64,000 nt of DNA from Stutzerimonas sp. S1 (GTDB taxonomy: Bacteria > Pseudomonadota > Gammaproteobacteria > Pseudomonadales > Pseudomonadaceae): the NCBI RefSeq assembly GCF_025966695.1, contig NZ_JAOEIY010000001.1, forward strand, positions 568,474 to 632,473, read 5' to 3'. Positions 58,001 through 64,000 of this stretch are shown here, piece by piece (position 1 is the stretch's first letter; the number at the start of each line of letters is the position of its first letter). The notes beneath the pieces were generated by a model that saw only the letters and a program-made list of their open reading frames with translations, did not search any database and was not told the origin of the DNA. A program made the position numbers and the translations under genes.

Positions 58001-58611
58001 TCGGCCGGTGCCGGCAGCTCGCGCGGCTCGATGCGCAGATAGGGTTTGCCCAGATGACTGCGCAGGCGCTGGCGCAGCCACATCGGGGTGATCTTCTGCT
58101 TGGCGAGAAAGCGCGCCCAGGCGGGGTCTGCAGCGGCCAGTTCGCTACGCCAGGCATCGGCGAGCAGCGCGTCGATGATCTCGCGGTCATCGGCGGTCAG
58201 TTCGCTGTCGAAGTCGCCACCGGCCTCGAAGGCGGCGTCCTGCAGGGCGCGCTGGCAGAAGCCGTGGATGGTGAACACCGCAGCCTCGTCAAAGCCATGC
58301 ACGGCCAAGAGCAGGCGCCGGCGCGAGGCTTCATCCGGATAGCGGGCATGCAGGCGATTGAGGAAGTCATCGTCACTCGGTGTGCCCTCGTACACCGCCA
58401 GCAGCTTGGCCAACCGGGCGCGGATGCGCTCGCGCAGCTCGGCCGTCGCCGCCGTGGTGTAGGTGACCACCAGGATCTGCCCCACCGACAGCTGACGTTC
58501 CAGCAGCAGGCGCGCGTAGAGCGCGGTGAGCGTCCAGGTCTTGCCAGTACCGGCGCTGGCTTCGATCAGCGAGCGGCCGTCGAAGGGTGAATCGAGCAGG
58601 TCCAGGCTCAT
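55063..58611 (-). CDS. recB: exodeoxyribonuclease V subunit beta (RecB helicase/nuclease)
   Basis: 1182 residues. UvrD-type 3'-5' helicase plus nuclease of RecBCD. Walker A ASAGTGKT (18-25); IDEFQDTDPIQYAIFD (motif II), FVGDPKQAIYAFRGAD, TIHTSKGLEYPLVFCP and LYVALTRARDRLWLHW. The C-terminal nuclease carries GTCLHAILEDW and the catalytic DxK in WYIADYKSNWLG (near 1090), with QLIYL-type residues after it. Start ATG 58611 overlaps the recC stop by 4 bp (ATGA). Processes double-strand ends for RecA loading. Confidence 0.97.
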   Translation of the reverse strand: MSLDLLDSPFDGRSLIEASAGTGKTWTLTALYARLLLERQLSVGQILVVTYTTAATAELRERIRARLAKLLAVYEGTPSDDDFLNRLHARYPDEASRRRLLLAVHGFDEAAVFTIHGFCQRALQDAAFEAGGDFDSELTADDREIIDALLADAWRSELAAADPAWARFLAKQKITPMWLRQRLRSHLGKPYLRIEPRELPAPADLSAVEAAWQRAANLWRQSGSVWVEELGAHRGLSQSTHKALKFPLWRGELEAYFADPAAIFDAPDGLLKFGARALAKACKKGFDAPSCELAQALDELADALAEALPAGQQRLIALQVALLERLNRELPARKAAQRLLAFDDLLNRLDQALRGPVGEDLAASLRATYPLALIDEFQDTDPIQYAIFDRIYAKGGGASLCFVGDPKQAIYAFRGADLATYMKAKQQVDRAPYNLPINHRSTPQLIDALNRLFDRPRPFSEAGLDYPRVEAAERPRAHLQLAEADEAAPLALVWLGDDPLGKGEAAELAASDTARRIALQLAAAADGRAGFAKDGQFTPLKGGDIAVLVANHRQAALIAEQLAARGVPSVRRGRDSVWRSEEAGELAAVLAAYAEPGREGLLRYALATRLLGRSAADLARCQDDQQQWDAEREAAERYHQLWQQQGFMRVFRAWLDEQAVAERLLARIDGERRLTNLLHLSELLQAESLLRPGLEPLLAWFNAQRGSDGAGEEALLRLESDAERVQIVTIHTSKGLEYPLVFCPFLWDGKLLGKNRDSASCHDEHGQPLLDLGSDALEDNLERARQEIFAEQLRLAYVALTRARDRLWLHWGPVNLYKAKKDGSLPDEGLHSSALAWLLHGRELPGNDALAELGRHLAELDGTGLRGAVERLAAASGGNTACLALESREASAEGSLRAAAPQQLAQLERSLHSAWRIGSFSGLAAGMHMEAPDRDALAMPDAGEPGSGFFAFPRGARAGTCLHAILEDWARGKGALPELVEPALQAYGLPLEWKDVASVQLQQVLQTDLSGAGLTLASLQTARRLPELGFTFPVRQLDVIRLRALLSDPRSGLAAPLREAAARLEFDTLRGFLKGFIDLTFEHDGRWYIADYKSNWLGPDAGYYGGDRLLQALAAEHYYLQYLIYLVALRRFLRQRLADFRDEQLGGAFYLFLRGMPDAGVYFARPDDALLDALDRLFEEGR

Positions 58612-61600
58612 GCGTCTTCCTCTTCGTCCTGAGCCAGTGCATCCAGGGCCGGGCCGATCAGTTGCTCGGCGAGCGCCTCGAAACGCTCGTCCAGTGGGTC
58701 GCGGTCGCGGAAGGCCAGGGCATTCCAGGGGTCTTCGCACTCGGCGGTGATGGGGCTGAATTCGGCGCCAAGCCAGGCCTCACGCGCACGCTTGCGTGCG
58801 GTTTCGACAGGCTCGCTGCCGCGGGCCGGATTGCGATAGCCCCTGGCGAAGGCATGGCTACTGCGCGGCAACAGCGGCAGGGGTTCACGGATGGCACTGC
58901 GATAGGCAACCAGCCAGGGTTCGAGCAGCTCGGCCGCATTCGCCAGCGGCCCCAGCTGCCAGTCGCCGGCCGGCGAGAGCATCAGGCTGCGGCGCTCGAT
59001 GCCGGGCGTAGCGGACAGGTTCAGCAGCAGATGCCGCAGCCAGAACGGCGCCAGGTCCCACTCGCCGAGGCGGCCGAGCTTCCAACCAAACAGCCCGCCC
59101 GGGGTGACGCCATCCAGCCAGCCGTGAATGCGCACGCCAGCCAGGGTGATGTCCACCGCGAGCGGCTCGGGCACATCCTGCGGGCGCAGCTCGAACAGCC
59201 GCGGGGCGAAGGCCCGCACCGGGCCGCGCAGCTTGCCCCACAGCGCCTGGCCCAGCTCCCCGGGCGGCAGCCAGCCGGCGGCGCAGGCCATCCGCCGCTC
59301 CTCCACGTCGCTCCAGCCATGCTCCAGCGCCTGCAGCGACAGCCGGCGCAGGCCGTTCCAGGCGGGCATTTCCAGTTCGAATGGCTCATCACTGGCCAGT
59401 GCTTGCTCGGCATCGGCCAGACGCAGGCCGAGACGCTGTTCCAGCAGAAAGCGCGACGGATGACGGAAGCACTGCAGCAGCTGCGACGGCTCGAGGGTCA
59501 GCCAGGCGTCATCAGGCTCGGCGAGCACGCCGGCGAACGGCGGCGCCTGTTCCGGCGGTGCGGCCAGGCGCTGCGCGGCACGGAACCAGGGCGCGGAATA
59601 ACCCGCGCAGGACGCACCGGCAAAGTTGCCCGAGGCGAAGGGCTGCAACGGGTGGGCGATGACGATCCGCTGGCTGGCCTTGCGCCCGTCGGCCAGCGGC
59701 GCGACGGTGAGGTCCACCGCCTCGAGCACCTCGCTGAGCAGCACCGAGGGCGGCAGCTCGGCGTTGTCGCGCGGATCGCGGCCGACATAGGACAGGTACA
59801 GCGCCTCACGTGCCGAGAGCAGGGTTTCCAGCAGCAGGTAACGATCGTCCAACCGGCGCGCGCGGTCGCCTCGGCGCGGGTGACGGGCGATCAGGTCGAA
59901 GCCGGCCGGCGGGTTGCGCCGCGGGAAGGCGCCATCGTCCAGGCCGAGCAGGCAGACCAGGCGGAACGGCAGGCTGCGCATCGGCACCATGGTGCAGAAG
60001 GTCACCGCGCCGGTGAGAAAACCCGAGGCGCCACCGCCCTGCTGCAGCGCGGCGCTGAGCTGCTGGTGCACCAGTTCCAGCTCGATCGGCCGCTCAAGAT
60101 CGGCCGCCTGCGCCTGCTCACGCAGCGAAGCGCAGGCCCGCGACAACAGCAGCAGGGTGTCGCCGGCCTCGCGCTCGTCGAACAGGCTGTCGATCAGCAA
60201 CTGCAGGTCATCGGCCCACTGCGCCAGCGGGCGCGGCCGGGTGAGCTGATCGGCCAGCCCGCCAAGCTGCTCGACGAATGCCACCAGGCGTCCCAGCAGC
60301 TGCCCGCGGGCGCCTTCCAGCGCATCCAGCGGCCAGTGCTCGCCGAGCAGCGGCGCGCTGTCGCCGGCCAGTTGCGGCGGCGCGGCGAAGCCCAGCAGCA
60401 GGCGGTCCAGCCCCTGGCGCCAGGTGAATGCGGCGTCCTCGGGCAGACCGAGGGCCGCACGCTGAGAGCCATCGCGCCCCCAGCGCACGCCGGCCTCGCG
60501 CAGCCAGTCGCGCAGCAGCGGCAGATCTTCATTTTCGATCCCGGCGCGGCGGGCGATGGCCGGCTGCTCCAGCCAGGCAAGGATTTCCTCGGCGGCGAAA
60601 CGGCTCTGCGCCACCAGCAGCAGCTCGAGAAAGGCCTCGATCAGCGGCACCTCGGCGCGCAGGCTGCGGTCGGCGAGGCTGTAGGGAATCCGCGGCACGC
60701 CTTCACGCGCGGCGAACACCGCCTCGATGAAGGGCGCGTAGCGTTCGATGTCCGGAGTCAGCACCACCACCTGATCCGGGCTGAGCGCCGGATCGGCCGC
60801 GAAGCGGGCGAGCAGCTGATCGTGGAGGATTTCCACCTCGCGCAGCGGCGAGTGGGCGACGTGCACCTCCAGCGAGCGATCGCCCTCGGTCAGCGCAATG
60901 CGCGCCTCGGGGTGCCGTGTACGCAGGCGCAGGATGTCGTTCTGCAGCGCGTGCAGCAGGCTGTCGTCGCGCAGGTCCTGATCCTCGGAGTACAGGCCGA
61001 TCTCCTGACCATCGAGGCCGAACAGCGCATCGAAGAAGTCACGCCCCTGCTTGCCGAGACTGGCCAGCAGCGGATGGCCTACGTCGAGGTACCAGTCATC
61101 CGCACCGCTCACAGGCTGTTTGGCCAGCTCGCGGATATCGCGAATCTCGCCCCAGGCTTCGCGGCTGGGGTTGAGCGCGCAGACCACCACGTCGATGTGC
61201 CGGGCCAGGCCGTCGAGCACGCGCAGATGATGCGGCGGCAGGCTGCTGATGCCGAACACCAGCAGCCGCTCGGGCAGGCCGGGCAGCGCTTCGTCGCGGT
61301 ACAGCCGCTGCAGCAGGTCGCCGAGCAGACGCGCGCGGTGCGGGTGGCCGTCCTTGGTCAGTTCGCGCCAGAGCAGCATCTGCCAGGGCTCGTCCGGGCC
61401 GAGGTCGAGCGCCTCGCCGCGCTCCCAGGCGGCCAGCCAGTCGTCGCGGTAGAGCAGGTACTGGTCGAAGGTGTCGGCGATCTTGGCCGCCAGCGACAGC
61501 CGCCGACGCTCGTCGCCGCCATCCAGGTACTGCGCCAGGCGCGGCGCCAGCTGAAGATTGGCCGGCTCGCACAGCCAGCCGTACAGGCGCCAGGTCAGGG

Positions 61601-61865
61601 TCGTCGGGGAGAACGCCGATTGCTCCGGCAGGCTGCCCAGCACCGTGCGGCTGAGGTCCCAGACGAACTTGGCCGGCAGCTGGATTTCCAGCTGCATGGC
61701 GATGCCCTGCTTGCGCGCCAGCTCCAGCGTCAGCCAACGGCCCATGCCCTGGCTCGGCACCACCACCAGCGCCGGCGCGAAGGGATCGGCGAGCGGCTGG
61801 GCGAGCAGCGTGGTGGCCAGTTCGCCGAGGGTTTCGAGATCAGGGGCGTGGTAGAGGCTGAGCAT
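58608..61865 (-). CDS. recC: exodeoxyribonuclease V subunit gamma (RecC)
   Basis: 1085 residues, close to the usual RecC length. Starts MLSLYHAPDLETLGELATTLL. Typical RecC segments: VVPSQGMGRWLTLELA, PAKFVWDLSRTVLG, LPPHHLRVLDGLARHIDV and GAVTFCTMVPMRSLPFRLVCLLGLDDGAFPR. RecC scans for Chi and splits the strands. First gene of recCBD, the Pseudomonas order; no thyA or ptr neighbours as in E. coli. Its upstream region (61866-62091) is shared with the divergent Cache-domain gene. Confidence 0.96.
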   Translation of the reverse strand: MLSLYHAPDLETLGELATTLLAQPLADPFAPALVVVPSQGMGRWLTLELARKQGIAMQLEIQLPAKFVWDLSRTVLGSLPEQSAFSPTTLTWRLYGWLCEPANLQLAPRLAQYLDGGDERRRLSLAAKIADTFDQYLLYRDDWLAAWERGEALDLGPDEPWQMLLWRELTKDGHPHRARLLGDLLQRLYRDEALPGLPERLLVFGISSLPPHHLRVLDGLARHIDVVVCALNPSREAWGEIRDIRELAKQPVSGADDWYLDVGHPLLASLGKQGRDFFDALFGLDGQEIGLYSEDQDLRDDSLLHALQNDILRLRTRHPEARIALTEGDRSLEVHVAHSPLREVEILHDQLLARFAADPALSPDQVVVLTPDIERYAPFIEAVFAAREGVPRIPYSLADRSLRAEVPLIEAFLELLLVAQSRFAAEEILAWLEQPAIARRAGIENEDLPLLRDWLREAGVRWGRDGSQRAALGLPEDAAFTWRQGLDRLLLGFAAPPQLAGDSAPLLGEHWPLDALEGARGQLLGRLVAFVEQLGGLADQLTRPRPLAQWADDLQLLIDSLFDEREAGDTLLLLSRACASLREQAQAADLERPIELELVHQQLSAALQQGGGASGFLTGAVTFCTMVPMRSLPFRLVCLLGLDDGAFPRRNPPAGFDLIARHPRRGDRARRLDDRYLLLETLLSAREALYLSYVGRDPRDNAELPPSVLLSEVLEAVDLTVAPLADGRKASQRIVIAHPLQPFASGNFAGASCAGYSAPWFRAAQRLAAPPEQAPPFAGVLAEPDDAWLTLEPSQLLQCFRHPSRFLLEQRLGLRLADAEQALASDEPFELEMPAWNGLRRLSLQALEHGWSDVEERRMACAAGWLPPGELGQALWGKLRGPVRAFAPRLFELRPQDVPEPLAVDITLAGVRIHGWLDGVTPGGLFGWKLGRLGEWDLAPFWLRHLLLNLSATPGIERRSLMLSPAGDWQLGPLANAAELLEPWLVAYRSAIREPLPLLPRSSHAFARGYRNPARGSEPVETARKRAREAWLGAEFSPITAECEDPWNALAFRDRDPLDERFEALAEQLIGPALDALAQDEEEDA

Positions 61866-62091
61866 GGGCGCACCGCTTGAACAGAAGTCGCTAGGTTACA
61901 GGCCGTCCCGCAGCGGAGCGAGCCGTCAGCTTCAGTCTGTACCCGCCATGCGACAGGTCATGTCGCGCTAATTCTCCTCCTTTCGCCCTGCCCGTTTGCT
62001 TCTCTCGACCAATATCAATTGCGCCGCGGCTGCCTAGCATGGGCTCGAGGGGCGGCTGCTTCGTCGCCTGCCATCCGCTCGGGAGTCGTTC

Positions 62092-62988
62092 ATGAACCGC
62101 AACCGCAAGACGCTGCTCATCCTTTCTCTGTCCGCCACCCTCGGTGCCATGCCGCCGCTACTGCATGCGCAGCAGCAGGCCCAGCCACGCACGCTCGGCT
62201 CGGTGGAGCGCAGCCAGGCCAGCCAGGCCCGCGCCTTGCTCGACCAGGCCGTGCTGACCTTCCAGGCCAAGGGCCCGGAACAGGCGATGGCCGCCTTCAA
62301 CGATCGCAACGGCGAATTCGTCCGCGGCCAGTACTACATCTTCGTGCTCGGCGAGGACGGCACCATGCAGGCCAGCAGCGGCCCGTCGGCCAGCCTCGTC
62401 GGACTGAACGTCGGCGAGCTCAAGGACGCCGCCGGCAAATCGTTCATGCGCGAGCTGCTGGACAAGTCGGCCAAGCAGGACAGCGGCGAGGTCGAGTACC
62501 AGTGGCTGAACCCGGCCGACAACAAGGTGGAAAGCAAGGTCAGCCAGTTCCGCAAGGTCGGCGATCATGTGCTTTGTGTCGGCTACTACATCCCCCGCGC
62601 CACCGCCGAACATGCCAAGGCGCTGCTCGAGCGTGCCGTGCAGCACGTCAAGGACAAGGGCGCCGAGGCGGCCTTCCGTAGCTTCAACGACCCGCGCGGC
62701 GGCTTCGTCTTCCAGGACGAGTACGTCTTCGCCATCGGCCTGGACGACGGTCGTTACCGCGCCAGCGGCAGCTCGCCGAACCTGGTGGGCGTCGATGTGC
62801 GCAGCGTCACCGATGCCGCCGGCAAGCCGCTGTTCCAGGACATGATCGAGCTGGCACGTCAGCACGGCTCGGGCACGGTGGACTATGTCTGGCGCAATCC
62901 GGTGACCAACGCGGTGGAACCGAAACACACGCTGATCCAACGCGTCGACGGCGTGCTGCTCGGAGTCGGCTACTACACCCCGCAGTAA
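62092..62988 (+). CDS. exported tandem single-Cache domain protein
   Basis: 298 residues with a Sec signal peptide (about 1-26, LILSLSATLGAMPPLLHAQ). The mature protein is two homologous Cache-type sensor domains: the first about 45-165 (ALLDQAVLTFQAKGPEQAMAAFNDRNGEFVRGQYYIFV), the second about 168-298 (ALLERAVQHVKDKGAEAAFRSFNDPRGGFVFQDEYVFA). Both keep GxYYIP/GYYTPQ ends. No membrane anchor or output domain follows, so it is a free periplasmic ligand-binding protein or a partner of a separate receptor. Ligand unknown. Confidence 0.82.
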   Translation: MNRNRKTLLILSLSATLGAMPPLLHAQQQAQPRTLGSVERSQASQARALLDQAVLTFQAKGPEQAMAAFNDRNGEFVRGQYYIFVLGEDGTMQASSGPSASLVGLNVGELKDAAGKSFMRELLDKSAKQDSGEVEYQWLNPADNKVESKVSQFRKVGDHVLCVGYYIPRATAEHAKALLERAVQHVKDKGAEAAFRSFNDPRGGFVFQDEYVFAIGLDDGRYRASGSSPNLVGVDVRSVTDAAGKPLFQDMIELARQHGSGTVDYVWRNPVTNAVEPKHTLIQRVDGVLLGVGYYTPQ

Positions 62989-63129
62989 GGTCTGCAGCGC
63001 CGCGCCGTCCATGACCGTTGCATGAACGAGCCCGGCCGTCCGCGGTCAACCGAGCATCCCCCGAGCCGTATGCGTCGTCCTGACGCGCCCTGGTCGTTGC
63101 CGCTCGCGGGGCCACGGAGGCCGAATCCG

Positions 63130-64000
63130 ATGCTGACCCTGCTGCACCTGCTGTCTGCCATCGCCCTGCTGGTCTGGGGTACGCACATCGTGCGCACCGG
63201 GATCATGCGGGTGTATGGCTCGCACCTGCGACGGCTGCTCGGCCGGAGCATGAGCAACGCGCCGCTGGCCTTCGGCGCCGGCATCGGCGTCACCGCGCTG
63301 GTGCAGAGCAGCAACGCCACCGCGTTGCTGGCCATTTCCTTCGTCGCCCAGGGCCTGATGGCGCTGCCGACGGCACTGGCGATCATGCTCGGCGCGGATG
63401 TCGGCACCGCGCTGATGGCACGGGTGCTGACCCTCGACCTGTCCTGGCTGTCGCCGCTGCTGACGCTGCTCGGCGTATGCCTGTTTCTCTCGCGCAAGCA
63501 GAGCCGCGCCGGCCAGCTGGGCCGAGTGCTGATCGGCCTCGGGCTGATCATTCTCGCGCTGCAGCTGATCGTGCAGGCCGCCGAGCCGATCACCGAGGCG
63601 CGCGGCATGCAGGTGCTGTTCTCCTCGCTGGCCGGCGACACCCTGCTGGCGGTGCTGGTGGGCGCGCTGTTCGCCGTGCTGTCGTACTCCAGCCTGGCGG
63701 CCGTGCTGCTGACCTCGACGCTGGCCGGCGCCGGGCTGATCAGCCTGCCGGTGGCGCTCGGCCTGGTGATCGGCGCCAACATCGGCAGCGGCCTGCTCGC
63801 CTGGCTCAACGCCAGCCTGCAACCGGCTTCGGCGCGCCGGGTGGCGCTGGGCAACCTGCTCTACAAGCTGGCCGGACTGCTGGTGCTGCCGTTCCTCGAC
63901 CCGCTGGTGGCCTGGATGGCCAGCCTCGGTTACAGCGCGCAGACCCAAGTGATCGGCTTTCACCTGCTCTACAACAGCCTGCGCTGCCTGCTGCTGTTAC
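63130..64000 (+). CDS. Na/Pi cotransporter family protein (3' partial)
   Basis: Opens with ATG 63130 (GGAGG nine bases upstream) and stays open to the window edge (290 codons). The translation begins MLTLLHLLSAIALLVWGTHI, continues with GIGVTALVQSSNATALLA and GADVGTALMARVL (first QSS repeat), and has LFAVLSYSSLAAVLL and GANIGSGLLAWL (second repeat, with YSS in place of QSS). Several membrane helices. A second Na/Pi-type protein in this window, distinct from the one at 23.9-25.7 kb. Whether it carries a PhoU-like C-terminus cannot be seen. Confidence 0.85.
   Translation, partial: MLTLLHLLSAIALLVWGTHIVRTGIMRVYGSHLRRLLGRSMSNAPLAFGAGIGVTALVQSSNATALLAISFVAQGLMALPTALAIMLGADVGTALMARVLTLDLSWLSPLLTLLGVCLFLSRKQSRAGQLGRVLIGLGLIILALQLIVQAAEPITEARGMQVLFSSLAGDTLLAVLVGALFAVLSYSSLAAVLLTSTLAGAGLISLPVALGLVIGANIGSGLLAWLNASLQPASARRVALGNLLYKLAGLLVLPFLDPLVAWMASLGYSAQTQVIGFHLLYNSLRCLLLL

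Noticed and set aside
58587..61880. 1097-codon open frame on the plus strand opposite recC
   Set aside because: Same artefact: antisense to a well-supported recC, with low-complexity Gln/Arg/Ala composition.
63011..63028. ATGACCG-N4-ATGAACG, a Pho-box-like repeat upstream of the last Na/Pi gene
   Set aside because: Matches the consensus only in reverse orientation relative to the gene and about 100 bp from the start; PhoB sites are normally oriented, so not called.

Overview
The window looks like a chromosomal segment of a high-GC gammaproteobacterium of the Pseudomonas / Stutzerimonas stutzeri group. This is inferred from the gene content, the recC-recB-recD gene order, the oversized PstC and PstA proteins, and a run of neighbours (rpoH-ftsX-ftsE-ftsY, two M16 peptidases, rsmD, then laoR/C/B/A, coaD, ferredoxin, ggt) that I remember as collinear with the P. 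aeruginosa PA0361-PA0376 region. I see no tRNA, rRNA, CRISPR array, transposase or integrase. The first and last genes are cut by the window edges.

Layout. 0-1.5 kb: 3' part of a hybrid sensor kinase. 1.6-5.6 kb (minus): rpoH, then the tightly coupled ftsY-ftsE-ftsX unit. 5.8-9.3 kb (plus): a paired M16 peptidase operon with rsmD. 9.3-10.9 kb: a small conserved protein and a YheT-like hydrolase. 10.9-16.7 kb (minus): a compact four-gene cassette made of a zinc-ribbon/degenerate-GGDEF protein, a processive family-2 glycosyltransferase, a TolC-like outer-membrane protein fused to a TIM-barrel-like domain, and an HlyD-type adaptor. It looks like a self-contained exopolysaccharide synthesis and export system lying between otherwise syntenic core genes, and it is the most interesting locus here. 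16.9-21.2 kb: divergent laoR / laoCBA for long-chain alcohol oxidation, with a clear palindromic operator. 21.3-25.7 kb: coaD, YfhL-type ferredoxin, ggt and a Na/Pi cotransporter-like gene. 26-42.6 kb: mutM, a PfpI/DJ-1 protein, rlmI, ilvD, a DUF4153 membrane protein, an LhgO-like flavoprotein, a phosphodiesterase, YitT, folA, glpQ, a DUF2868/DUF3482 membrane-protein/GTPase pair, an EamA transporter and a LysR regulator.

42.7-49.7 kb (minus): complete phosphate cluster pstS-pstC-pstA-pstB-phoU, with separate multi-unit Pho boxes before pstS and before pstC, and hairpins in every intergenic gap. 49.9-53 kb: a YciA-like thioesterase, an active-looking membrane diguanylate cyclase, an AEC-family transporter and a small orphan membrane protein. 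53.2-61.9 kb (minus): recC-recB-recD. 62-64 kb: an exported tandem-Cache protein and the start of a second Na/Pi cotransporter-like protein.

Themes. Phosphate acquisition recurs (Pst/PhoU, periplasmic GlpQ, two Na/Pi-type transporters). Two loci (10.9-16.7 kb and 50.3-51.5 kb) connect to c-di-GMP-type signalling and surface polysaccharide. Most genes form short translationally coupled operons with ATGA or TGATG overlaps. Start codons were chosen from ribosome-binding sites, overlaps with upstream stops and family N-termini. All function calls rest on reading motifs, not on database searches.
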